From Bacteroidota bacterium (GTDB taxonomy: Bacteria; Bacteroidota; Bacteroidia; B-17B0; Aurantibacillaceae), in assembly GCA_021156365.1 (NCBI GenBank), contig JAJNDK010000008.1, forward strand, positions 62,001 through 126,000: 64,000 nt of DNA. The letters run 5' to 3'. This document shows, piece by piece, positions 10,201 through 18,195 of the stretch. Both the position numbers and the translations under genes were made by a program. The notes under the pieces were generated by a model that was not told the DNA's origin, ran no database searches, and worked only from the letters and a program-made list of their open reading frames with translations. Within the stretch, counting starts at the first letter, position 1; each line of letters begins with the position of its first letter.

Positions 10201-10405
10201 CCTCAGCAAGGCAGGAGATGTGGAAATTGAAATAAGCAATGCTATCGGGCAATCCATCTGCTCCGAAAGGATCAACGATGCACCCGCTGGCAATTTTGTC
10301 CGCCCTGTGGATATCCGTTCACTGCATCTTAAAGCAGGCGTGTATTTCATCTCTGTATTGAATGATAATAAAAAGTGTACTCAACGAGTGGTGGTGATGG
10401 AATAA
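7238..10405 (+). CDS. T9SS-secreted FG-GAP beta-propeller adhesin-like protein, array member 2
   Basis: 1055 residues. The signal peptide ends at LLPAQ (residue 21). Seven FG-GAP/VCBS motifs with calcium-binding-type loops (for example DWNHDGAMD, DMDGDGDMD, DFNGDGKAD, DMDNDGDMD, DMDNDGYKD) span about residues 45-380, as expected for one seven-bladed, integrin-alpha-like propeller. Ig/PKD-like modules fill about 400-725. The shared two-domain stalk starts near 731 and the type A sorting domain near 969. The protein lacks SprB repeats. FG-GAP propellers are known to bind proteins or glycans, but the partner here is unknown. The stalk is nearly identical to that of array member 1, whereas the sorting domain matches array member 3 (GDVEIEISNAIGQSI, APAGNFVRPVDIRSLHLKAG). 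Confidence 0.88.
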   Translation: MKKIYLLFLLSVFTAGLLPAQTICLDTLYKSSDMFGDTRDIAAIDWNHDGAMDYVFGNTDSNKVYIHLRNTSDRVFDPAALSTFANINDPNKIRTADFNNDTYMDIAVLYTGVGFDDSVKVFFSDGSGGILSVSNLDVPFAMFMEVADLNMDGSPDLVVSESVSGGSPNIIYTFRNLGSGSFITNASSSIPYSSIKGIRLADMDGDGDMDIFAGSSDSFFDGSGFIDTSKVFVIENTTTPLASTFSFSNQYSFMFPPDIEKRVSGICAGDFNGDGKADMAVSLDLSNKVAVFLNDGSNGYGTPVYFSAGNYPQAIDCGDMDNDGDMDIVTTLYYGAADQVFLNDAAGNFSAGLTHISLPYYTILHLVDMDNDGYKDLLKCSFVNNPTFDARPAVIYNNTNASASMTSYNGNILCAGAAGIFYVSSTHPGFQTGLSYAWQDASTNDSLIFNTTSPGVYTLNVTITNTSGCTVGAGVSVTVNALPADPNLGPDIDTCANSMMIGVPDDGVSSYIWSSNPPYLGSSNSMESVTVHSNAAVEYALTVIDGTTGCFSEDTVTVTLKETPNPSLGNDLIRCNFSPVTLSPGLDPNTDYSWTSNPAGFTSTSYTVNVTPGAATFYYVVATNSVTGCSNSDTISVYSNGSPSLTLTGSFMNHVCLGDSIRMGTLMTANGGTPPYSFNWFYGAGTLPNVPDPLYTPTSTATFSVGIVDANSCTQGFSTSVSVIVDGSNTDLRGHVTTPLPADVDNGLVYAFRYQPGAAGYDTLGAVPLDANGEYNFVSMDNGTYLIKAIADETDFPLLVPTYFGDAFQWDSSVVVNHGCTQIDTADIEMIEQSILTGPGVVSGYILEGDSFGVGARYNGHVGPIYPCVPGGPLKGIDVKLGKNPAGGIQARMMTDSTGKYEFTNLPLMGYKIYVDIPNLPMDSTREITLDATNNVSVQNNYYADSASVYIADTTVIPVGIYSSEKVYENNFTVFPNPAKDHLSLSFDLSKAGDVEIEISNAIGQSICSERINDAPAGNFVRPVDIRSLHLKAGVYFISVLNDNKKCTQRVVVME

Positions 10406-10520
10406 GACCAGCAAAGTCAACACTTCATATAAACTCCCTGAGAGAATCGGGGGATTTTTTGTTTCGCGAAATGTCAGGTCCGGATTGAGATCTGGGGATC
10501 ACGTTTATTCCGCAGCATGC

Positions 10521-10538
10521 CTCCCGAGTCTTCGGGGG
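10521..10538. repeat. Dispersed short palindrome (CTCCCGA stem, GTCT loop)
   Basis: A 7-bp stem with a 4-base loop, followed by a G run. It is a diverged member of a palindrome family also at 31282, 38852, 50549 and 58338. It lies in the 301-bp gap between array members 2 and 3 (10406-10706), which otherwise holds only a weak terminator-like hairpin near 10433-10460. Confidence 0.5.
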
Positions 10539-10679
10539 GGACATACTGCGGAGCGGAGATTTTTTTTATAAAGCAGGAAGCAAAGTGAGTTAAGATCCTG
10601 TGATAGGATAACACGCCGAATAGTAGTTGAAACATCCTTGTCCCCTGCCTGCTTACACCTTTTTCTGCTTTAAATGTAT

Positions 10680-10687
10680 TATCTTCG
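10680..10687 (+). promoter_or_regulatory. -7 promoter element TATCTTCG
   Basis: It is followed by TTCCGCAA as at other array promoters. It overlaps the upstream in-frame ATG at 10674, which shows that the real start is the ATG at 10707. Confidence 0.65.
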
Positions 10688-10706
10688 TTCCGCAAGTTAT
10701 AACCCC

Positions 10707-13700
10707 ATGAAAAAACTCATACAGCTGCTTACTTTCGTGTTTTTATTTGGTGCATCTGCGGGCCATTCCCAGAATTTTCAATGGGCTCAAACCGTTGGTG
10801 GCTCCGGGGATGATTTTGGTCTTTCGGTAACAGCAACCGATGCATCGGGCAATGTATATATAGGCGGGAGCTTTGAAGGAATGGTTGATTTTGATCCGGG
10901 ACCCGGTACGCACAACCTTAGCTCCATAGGGTCAGGAGACGCTTTCGTTCTTAAGCTTGACCGGGAAGGAAATTTTGTATGGGTATCCCGGATAGGAGGC
11001 CTGGAAAACGACGTCGTTAGTGGGATAGCAGTGGATGCGTCCGGCAATCCATTCCTTACCGGTTATTTTAATTCCACTGCCTGCGATTTCGATCCGGGAC
11101 CGGGCACCCACTATTTGGCCAGCAATGGCAGCGACCTGCAGGCTTTTGTTGCCAGGCTTAACCAGTCGGGCGGATATGCATGGGCCTTTGGCATTGGGAA
11201 CCAGAGCTACAACGATATCGGAAACAATATTATACTGGATGCATCCGGCAATGTATACGTTTGCGGATACTTTCGGGGCACGGTAGATTTTGATCCGGGT
11301 GCGGCTGCTGCTTTGATGACTGCTGCCGACCAAGACGGTTTTTTAATAAAAACAACTGCACTCGGGTCATTGGTGTTCGCTAAACAATTTGCTGGCACCG
11401 GTGCCGCATCGCCCACAGGTATCTCCCTTGATCCTTCGGGAAATATATTGCTAAGCGGTGAATACAGCGGCACCATTGATCTCGACCCAACTGCAGCCGC
11501 TGACAACCACGTGTCCAACGGAAGCACCGACGCTTTTTTCTGCATGCTGAATAGTGTGGGAAACCTTACTTTCGGCAGCACCTTTGGCAGTAGCGGATCC
11601 GACCAGGCCCAATCGATAGCTGCCGATCTTCCGGGGAACATTTATGTAAGCGGACATTTTACAGGAACAGTGGATTTCGGGGGAAGCAGCGCAACCAGCA
11701 ATTTTTCTTCGAAGGACCTGTATATTGCCAGATACAACCCTGCAGGAGTACTAAGCTGGGTAAAAAGCTGGGGAGGTGACAGTAACGAGTATACAGAAAA
11801 TATGGCCATCGATCGTCAATCTAATATTTACATGATCGGCGGTTTTTTAGGTACTGTTGATTTTGACCCTGCCCCTGCCGATACCTTTAACCTGAGTGTG
11901 AATGGCAGTCCTTTTTACCAGGATATATACATTACCAAGCTCGACGGGGTCACAGGCAACTTTAAATGGGCTGTGAGCTTTGGAAGCAACCTTACCAACG
12001 ACATGGGATTTGGGATCGGTGTCGATACGTCCTATAATGTATATGCCACCGGTCTTTACCGCGCCACTGTCGATTTTAACCCGGGCGCCGGAACTGACAA
12101 CCACACGTATGGCGGCGGGATCTGGGATGCCTGGGTAATGAAGCTCGACCAATGTTATGTAGCAACCAGTGCAGGTCCGGATCAAACTCTTTGTGCAGGC
12201 TCTTTAACAACGCTGACGGCTGCCGGGGCAGGCTCGTATGTGTGGAGTACGGGCGCAGCAAGTTCAGCCATTGCTGTAGGTCCGCTAACAACCACCACTT
12301 ATGTAGTAACGGGGACGGATTTTCCGGGATGCAGCTTAAACGATACAGTTGTGATCACGGTAAACCCGCTCCCGAATGTAGAAATGGGAATGGACAGCTT
12401 CTTCTGCTCAAATTCCTATGTGATAGGTGTATTACCCGAAGCATCTGTTACCTATACTATCACCGCAAACCCAAACTATATTTACTCCAATAACTCACAG
12501 TATACAATTAATCCGGTGGGTGATACGGTAACTTATTTTCTCCAGGCGCAAAATACCGTCAGCGGTTGCGTTGCGCTTGATTCCGTTCATATATATATCA
12601 GGCCTGAGCCCACCGTTAGTTTGGGAAACGATATAATTATGTGCGGCGATTCGGTAAGCATAGGAACAGCTAATGAACTATTCGTAACATATTCGTGGAC
12701 CTCTAACCCACCCGGCTTTTTTAGCACGCTGAATTCGCAATACGTGTCGCCGGCGGTTCCTACCGGGTATGTTATTACTGCCGTAGGATCGGTATATAAT
12801 TGCACAGTTACAGATACCATTAATGTTACCCTTCATCACAACCCTTCGCTTACCCTTAACGGACAGTCCGCCATCCACGCCTGCTTTGGCGACACCCTGC
12901 AGTTAGGCAGCATTCTTACACCAGGCGGCGGTACCCCTCCCTATACCCTCGACTGGTGGTACGGACCTGCACATTTGTACGGATCTAATCCAACGTATAC
13001 GGTAACCGGCAGCTATACATTCAATGTATCTGTTGCAGATTCAAATTCCTGTACCGGTTTCACTACTTCCTTCTCAGTGCTTATGGACGGTAGCTCGAAT
13101 GCTGATCTGGTCGGACATGTTACTACACCATTGCCGGCCGATGTCACCAATGGCCTCGTCTACGCATTCCGTTACCACCCGGGCAGGGCGGGCGGTGACA
13201 CTATCGCCAATGTACCTTTGGATGCCAGCGGCAAATACATCTTCACAGCTTTGGACAACGGAAGCTACCTTATCAAAACTCTTCCTGACACTGCTGCCTA
13301 TCCGCAGGCTGTTCCTACTTATTACGGCAATGAATTCCAATGGGACTCTTCCGTAGTAGTGATACATGGCTGCATGCAAACAGACACAGCAGATATAGAG
13401 GTGCTGGAAGTTTTTAGTGCCACAGGTCCGGGAAGCATCTCCGGCTATATATTTGAACAGCTTGGATATGGAAACGGCGGGAGCAGGCTGAACGGCGGCA
13501 TTCACCACCCTGATGTGCCCTGCGTACCAGGCAGCCCTTTGAAAGGCATAGATATAAAGCTTGGCAAGTACCCGGGCACTGGCATCCAGGCACGAACCAC
13601 GTCTGATACTGCAGGCTATTACCAGTTCGACAATCTTCCTTTGCAGGGCTATAGAATTTATGTAGACATTCCCAACCTGCCTATGGATACTATCCGGGTG

Positions 13701-14087
13701 GTTGTGCTGGATGCGGGCAACAGTGTAAGCGTGCAGAATAACTATTATGCGGATTCGGCCAGTGTGTATATCGCCGATACAACGATCATCGCGGTTGGTA
13801 TCTACTCTTCCGAAAAAGTATACGAGAATAATTTCACGGTGTTCCCGAACCCTGCAAAAGATCAGTTGTCACTTAGCTTCGACCTCAGCAAGGCCGGTGA
13901 TGTGGAAATTGAAATAAGCAATGCTATTGGACAATCCATCAGCTCCGAAAGGATCAAAGATGCGCCGGCTGGCAATTTTGTCCGCCCTGTAGATATCCGT
14001 TCACTGCATCTTAAAGCAGGCGTGTATTTTATTTCGGTATTGAATGAGAATAAAAAATATACACAACGACTGGTAGTGATGGAATAA
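10707..14087 (+). CDS. T9SS-secreted SBBP-type beta-propeller adhesin-like protein, array member 3
   Basis: 1126 residues from the ATG at 10707, chosen because the earlier in-frame ATG overlaps the promoter and this one gives a clean signal peptide (MKKLIQLL ... GHSQ). Seven SBBP-like repeats occupy about residues 25-470, with the pattern D.SGN.Y..G.F.GTVDFDPG (for example DASGNVYIGGSFEG and VDFDPGPGTHNL). This is consistent with a seven-bladed propeller. Ig/PKD-like domains follow (about 480-795), then the shared stalk from about 800 and the type A sorting domain from about 1040. The sorting domain is nearly identical to that of array member 2, while the second stalk domain has diverged (a YGNGGSRLNGG insertion region). 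Function beyond a surface or secreted role is not visible. Confidence 0.88.
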   Translation: MKKLIQLLTFVFLFGASAGHSQNFQWAQTVGGSGDDFGLSVTATDASGNVYIGGSFEGMVDFDPGPGTHNLSSIGSGDAFVLKLDREGNFVWVSRIGGLENDVVSGIAVDASGNPFLTGYFNSTACDFDPGPGTHYLASNGSDLQAFVARLNQSGGYAWAFGIGNQSYNDIGNNIILDASGNVYVCGYFRGTVDFDPGAAAALMTAADQDGFLIKTTALGSLVFAKQFAGTGAASPTGISLDPSGNILLSGEYSGTIDLDPTAAADNHVSNGSTDAFFCMLNSVGNLTFGSTFGSSGSDQAQSIAADLPGNIYVSGHFTGTVDFGGSSATSNFSSKDLYIARYNPAGVLSWVKSWGGDSNEYTENMAIDRQSNIYMIGGFLGTVDFDPAPADTFNLSVNGSPFYQDIYITKLDGVTGNFKWAVSFGSNLTNDMGFGIGVDTSYNVYATGLYRATVDFNPGAGTDNHTYGGGIWDAWVMKLDQCYVATSAGPDQTLCAGSLTTLTAAGAGSYVWSTGAASSAIAVGPLTTTTYVVTGTDFPGCSLNDTVVITVNPLPNVEMGMDSFFCSNSYVIGVLPEASVTYTITANPNYIYSNNSQYTINPVGDTVTYFLQAQNTVSGCVALDSVHIYIRPEPTVSLGNDIIMCGDSVSIGTANELFVTYSWTSNPPGFFSTLNSQYVSPAVPTGYVITAVGSVYNCTVTDTINVTLHHNPSLTLNGQSAIHACFGDTLQLGSILTPGGGTPPYTLDWWYGPAHLYGSNPTYTVTGSYTFNVSVADSNSCTGFTTSFSVLMDGSSNADLVGHVTTPLPADVTNGLVYAFRYHPGRAGGDTIANVPLDASGKYIFTALDNGSYLIKTLPDTAAYPQAVPTYYGNEFQWDSSVVVIHGCMQTDTADIEVLEVFSATGPGSISGYIFEQLGYGNGGSRLNGGIHHPDVPCVPGSPLKGIDIKLGKYPGTGIQARTTSDTAGYYQFDNLPLQGYRIYVDIPNLPMDTIRVVVLDAGNSVSVQNNYYADSASVYIADTTIIAVGIYSSEKVYENNFTVFPNPAKDQLSLSFDLSKAGDVEIEISNAIGQSISSERIKDAPAGNFVRPVDIRSLHLKAGVYFISVLNENKKYTQRLVVME

Positions 14088-14112
14088 GACCAACAAAGTA
14101 AACACTTCATAC

Positions 14113-14143
14113 AAAAGGCCGGAATACCATCCGGCCTTTTTTT
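14113..14143 (+). terminator. Rho-independent terminator after array member 3
   Basis: A strong 10-11-bp stem AAAGGCCGGA/TCCGGCCTTT with loop ATACCA is followed by seven or more T. Confidence 0.9.
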
Positions 14144-14242
14144 ATGGTTATTATAGAAAAGGTTGAATTAATTTATACTGATTATTTTCTTCCTTGCAGG
14201 AACTTCTTTTCTGCGAAGCAGAACCAAAAAATCTGTTGTCTT

Positions 14243-14277
14243 GGTTTCCCTCTCCCTCCAGCAGGGAGAGGGAAACC
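14243..14277. repeat. Perfect 15-bp-stem inverted repeat in intergenic region
   Basis: The arms at 14243-14257 and 14263-14277 are exact reverse complements (GGTTTCCCTCTCCCT and its complement) around the 5-base spacer CCAGC. No T tract follows, so it is not a simple terminator. It is the only marked structure in the 365-bp gap 14088-14452 apart from the terminator and the promoter at 14399. Confidence 0.8.
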
Positions 14278-14398
14278 ACACAGGGCTATGCTCCCGGCCT
14301 TCCGCCGGAATGTAATTTCGTTAAGAACATAACATGTACTTTCGCAGGCTTACGGGATTATGCACAATCCTACCATTTTCCTGCTTCTTTAAATTCCT

Positions 14399-14406
14399 TA
14401 TCTTGC
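14399..14406 (+). promoter_or_regulatory. -7 promoter element TATCTTGC
   Basis: It is a relative of TAnnTTTG followed by GTTCCGC, matching the array promoters at 7210 and 10680. The ATG at 14453 lies 46 bases downstream. Confidence 0.5.
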
Positions 14407-14452
14407 GTTCCGCAAAAATCACTAACAGCTCATTATTCCCCTTATCACAAAC

Positions 14453-17400
14453 ATGACAAAAAAAACATCTTTTTTCTTAAGCACAGCACTCGCCTTTTTA
14501 TCGTTCAGTACCATAGCGCAAACCCCGGTTTTAATAGGAACAACATCGGTTGGCGGGGGAGCAGGTAACGGAAGCGTTTATTATGTTCCTACCGGTGCTT
14601 CTTCATCCAGCCATTTAACGGGACTTCCCGGCGGTTCGGGCGGATCACATCCTTACGGGTCTATTGCCAAAGCTGCGAATGGTAAATTCTACGGTATGGC
14701 TTATGATGGCGGGGCAAATGGTTATGGCGGTATCTATGAATTTGGTTATACCGGTCCATATGTTATTAAATACAGCTTTACAGGAACAAGCACCGGCGCT
14801 AATCCCAATGGCGCACTGGTGATGGCGAACAATGGATTGATGTACGGAATGACCAGGCAAGGTGGGGTCAATGGCTATGGAATATTGTTCAGCTATGCTC
14901 CCGGCTCCGGGACCATCACCGTGTTGAGAAGCTTTGGCAACCCGGATGGGATCTATCCCAACGGCAGCCTTATACAATCCATCAATGGCAAACTATACGG
15001 CTTAACTACCAACGGCGGCGCATACGGATACGGTACTTTGTTTTCTTTCGACATTGGCACCAGCTCCTACACCGTACTGCATGATTTCAACTCTTCGATA
15101 GACGGAGGCGCTCCCAAGGGGAGCTTACTGGAGGCCAGTAACGGGAAATTATATGGCCTTACAAGCACCGGTGGCTCAAACTCTTCAGGAACTATTTTCG
15201 AATACAATATCGGCAGCACCGTCTATACTGCTTTACATCATTTCAATACGGCACTGCAGGGAGCCAACCCGGAGGGAGACCTCGTAGAAAGCGGAATACC
15301 CGGCCGCCTATGGGGATTAACAAAAGCAGGCGGAGCAAACGGATTCGGAACAATCTTTGAATACGTGATAGGTGGAGGATTCACCAGGCATTTTGATTTC
15401 CAGAACGGGCTCGCTGATGGCGGACAACCTTCAGGCTCATTGACCTACTCCGCCTATAGCGGAAACCTGTATGGTGTAACCAATACCGGGGGATTAAACA
15501 GTGTGGGAACCTTTTTTGAATTCACAACAACCGGAAGCTTCTCGAAAAAATTTGACTTTAATAACTTCATCCAGGGTAGCAATCCGCTTTTCGTAAAGCT
15601 GCTTGAGTATGAGCCATTAACAGCATCTATCAGCGGGAGCGGTCTTGCACTCCAGTGCAACGGTATGACTACTGCTTCTGCTACAGTTACACCAACCGGG
15701 GGCACACCTCCATACACATACAGCTGGGCGCCAAGCGGCGGAACCGGCCCGGTAGCATCAGGCTTAGGCGCCGGTAATTATACCTGTACGATCACAGAGC
15801 TTGGTGGTTACCAGATCACAAAAAACATCAGCGTTACACAACCACCTGCATTGTTCAACAACACAAGCGGAACGAATATCCTTTGCAATGGAATGGCTAC
15901 CGGTTCTGCCACCATCACTCCTTCCGGAGGCACAGGCGGATATACGTATTCATGGGCGCCTTCGGGCGGAACCGGGCTTACTGCTACCGGGCTCGGACCT
16001 GCCACCTACACCTCCTCCGTAACAGATGCCAATGGATGTATAGCAACCTATACGGTTTCTATCACAGAACCGGTTTCGCCATTGACCGTTTCTTTGAATT
16101 ATATCACCAACGCCGGATGTTATGGCGCCAATAACGGGGAGATCTCCATGACCGCTTCGGGAGGAACACCCGGCTATACCTATAGCTGGTCTTCCAGCGG
16201 AACTTCAGCCACAGAATCCTGGCTTGTTGCGGGCAACTATACGCTTACCGTTACGGATGCAAACGGTTGTGTTGAATTACAAAATGCCACGGTCACAGAG
16301 CCTACGCAGATCATTACCACACCTTCCGGAACGAATCCTTCCTGCTTTGGCGGAAACGACGGAACGGCTACAATGGGCGTAAGCGGGGGAACACCCGGAT
16401 ACACCTATTCGATCGATGGCGGAACTACTTATTTTCCTTCCAATACATTCACTAATCTTAACAGTGGTTCCTTTAGCATCTTTATAGTAGATGCAGTCGG
16501 CTGTTTTGCAGCGGATGTAGTAAACCTGAGCGATCCTCCTGCTTTATTGGGCGCAGGCTCTTCGACTGACGTAACCTGCTTTGGCGGAGCGGATGGAACT
16601 GTCACCACAGCCCCTACTGGCGGTGTGCAGCCCTATACTTATTTATGGAATTCCGGGCAGACCACCGCTACCGCCACAGGAGTGATCGCGGGCAATTACA
16701 CCGTTAACGTAACAGACGCGAACAGTTGTGTCATCCAGGATTTTGCCACTGTCAACGAACCTACAGAGTTAGTTGTTTCGCCTTCGCAAACCTTCCAGGG
16801 ATGTGCGGGTACCAACCTCGGATCTGCCGACGCCAATGCTTCAGGAGGTTCGCCTCCTTACGGCTATTCATGGTCTTCGGGTGGTTCGGCTGCCAATGAA
16901 GTGAATATCCCTGCAGGCAGCTATACGGTGGCGGTAACGGACGATCATGGTTGTGTGACGAATGGAAATGTAACCATTACTGAGTTCGCCAGCACCGACC
17001 TTACCGGATTGGTTACAGCGCTTACACTTAATATCACAAGCGGAACCGTATACGCTTTTAAACAACAAGGCTCCCTGAATGGTATCGATACCGTAGCCAC
17101 GATCCCCATCGCTTCCGGTCCGCCTAATTCATATACATTCAGCAGTCTGCCTGCCGATAATTATTATATCAAAGTGATCGCAGACACCTTGTTATTCCCT
17201 ACGGCTGTTCCTACTTATTACGGCGATGAATTCCAATGGGATTCTTCACTGGTGGTTTCACATGGCTGCTCCGTTACCGATGTAGCCAATATCGAAGTGA
17301 TCGAACTATTGCCTCCCGGAGGAAGCGGTTTCGTTTCGGGATATGTATTTGAAGGAGAAGGTTACGGGGCGCTGCGTATCATGCACAACGGGAATACGCC

Positions 17401-17983
17401 TAACCTGCCTTTTGTTCCGGGTGGCCCGCTGAAAGGCATCGATGTGAAGCTTGGAAAAAATCCTGCAGGAGGAATCCAGGCGCGTGTGATGACGGACACT
17501 TCGGGTTATTATGAATTTGAGAACGTACCCGATGGTGATTACAGGATCTATGTGGATATTCCGAACCTGCCGATGGATTCGTTACGTGAAGTATCAGTTG
17601 GTGGCGCAGCGCCTGATTCCAGCGTACAAAACAATTACATCGCCGACTCGCTTAGTATTTTTATCATAGACACGATCGTTCCGGAGCCGGTTGGCATCTA
17701 TTCTTCGGCAAAGGCCTACGACAATAAATTCAGCATTTATCCGAACCCTGCAAAAGATCGTTTGTCGCTCAGCTTCGACCTTGGCAAAGCAGGTGATGTA
17801 AGCATTGAGTTGACGGATGCACTCGGACAAACGATCCTGCACGAGCAAAGAAAAAACAGCGCTGCGGGAACGTTTACACATCAGGTTGACATTACATCTC
17901 TTCACCTGAACACCGGTGTTTATTTTGTAAGCATTCTTTCGGAAAACAGACGGTATACCCAACGGATCGTGGTGATAGAATAA
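14453..17983 (+). CDS. T9SS-secreted GloVer-propeller and SprB-repeat adhesin-like protein, array member 4
   Basis: 1176 residues. There is a signal peptide (ending near STIAQ). About residues 24-385 hold seven GloVer-type repeats (core YGxTxxGGxNxxGTxFEY, for example YGLTSTGGSNSSGTIFEY), again suggesting a seven-bladed propeller. Six SprB repeats follow (about 390-845), then the shared stalk (first domain near 849, second near 961) and the type A sorting domain from about 1090 (IYPNPAKDRLSLSFDL ... QRIVVIE). The head and stalk resemble array member 5 most, whereas the sorting domain (GDVSIELTDALGQTIL) resembles array member 1. GloVer repeats are known mainly as tandem repeats in Bacteroidota secreted proteins with no assigned ligand. 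Confidence 0.88.
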   Translation: MTKKTSFFLSTALAFLSFSTIAQTPVLIGTTSVGGGAGNGSVYYVPTGASSSSHLTGLPGGSGGSHPYGSIAKAANGKFYGMAYDGGANGYGGIYEFGYTGPYVIKYSFTGTSTGANPNGALVMANNGLMYGMTRQGGVNGYGILFSYAPGSGTITVLRSFGNPDGIYPNGSLIQSINGKLYGLTTNGGAYGYGTLFSFDIGTSSYTVLHDFNSSIDGGAPKGSLLEASNGKLYGLTSTGGSNSSGTIFEYNIGSTVYTALHHFNTALQGANPEGDLVESGIPGRLWGLTKAGGANGFGTIFEYVIGGGFTRHFDFQNGLADGGQPSGSLTYSAYSGNLYGVTNTGGLNSVGTFFEFTTTGSFSKKFDFNNFIQGSNPLFVKLLEYEPLTASISGSGLALQCNGMTTASATVTPTGGTPPYTYSWAPSGGTGPVASGLGAGNYTCTITELGGYQITKNISVTQPPALFNNTSGTNILCNGMATGSATITPSGGTGGYTYSWAPSGGTGLTATGLGPATYTSSVTDANGCIATYTVSITEPVSPLTVSLNYITNAGCYGANNGEISMTASGGTPGYTYSWSSSGTSATESWLVAGNYTLTVTDANGCVELQNATVTEPTQIITTPSGTNPSCFGGNDGTATMGVSGGTPGYTYSIDGGTTYFPSNTFTNLNSGSFSIFIVDAVGCFAADVVNLSDPPALLGAGSSTDVTCFGGADGTVTTAPTGGVQPYTYLWNSGQTTATATGVIAGNYTVNVTDANSCVIQDFATVNEPTELVVSPSQTFQGCAGTNLGSADANASGGSPPYGYSWSSGGSAANEVNIPAGSYTVAVTDDHGCVTNGNVTITEFASTDLTGLVTALTLNITSGTVYAFKQQGSLNGIDTVATIPIASGPPNSYTFSSLPADNYYIKVIADTLLFPTAVPTYYGDEFQWDSSLVVSHGCSVTDVANIEVIELLPPGGSGFVSGYVFEGEGYGALRIMHNGNTPNLPFVPGGPLKGIDVKLGKNPAGGIQARVMTDTSGYYEFENVPDGDYRIYVDIPNLPMDSLREVSVGGAAPDSSVQNNYIADSLSIFIIDTIVPEPVGIYSSAKAYDNKFSIYPNPAKDRLSLSFDLGKAGDVSIELTDALGQTILHEQRKNSAAGTFTHQVDITSLHLNTGVYFVSILSENRRYTQRIVVIE

Positions 17984-18003
17984 GATCATGAAAACAACCG
18001 AAG

Positions 18004-18036
18004 AAAGCCCTGTGCCTTATGGTACGGGGCTTTTTT
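18004..18036 (+). terminator. Rho-independent terminator after array member 4
   Basis: The stem AAAGCCCTGTGCC with GGTACGGGGCTTT has a TTAT loop and two G-U pairs, and is followed by six T. Confidence 0.85.
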
Positions 18037-18123
18037 ATTTTCTCAAAAAGAGAATGGATCTCTTGAATACCCGACAGCCATTTTGCTCCTTATTTTAATT
18101 CCACATTAATTTAATCTCCGGAC

Positions 18124-18153
18124 TTGCCTTGTTTTCGCAATTTTGTATATTTA
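18124..18153 (+). promoter_or_regulatory. Bacteroidota-type promoter, -33 TTG and -7 TATATTTA
   Basis: TTG at 18124-18126, a 19-bp spacer and TATATTTA at 18146-18153 fit the consensus spacing. It lies 42 bases upstream of the ATG at 18196. Confidence 0.65.
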
Positions 18154-18195
18154 AAACTTAATTCTCAGAAACCTGAATCTGAAATACTAAAACCT

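Noticed and set aside
14144-14568. Frames of 62 and 124 codons upstream of array member 4
   Set aside because: They cross the perfect inverted repeat and promoter and overlap the start of the adhesin in another frame; no conserved features.
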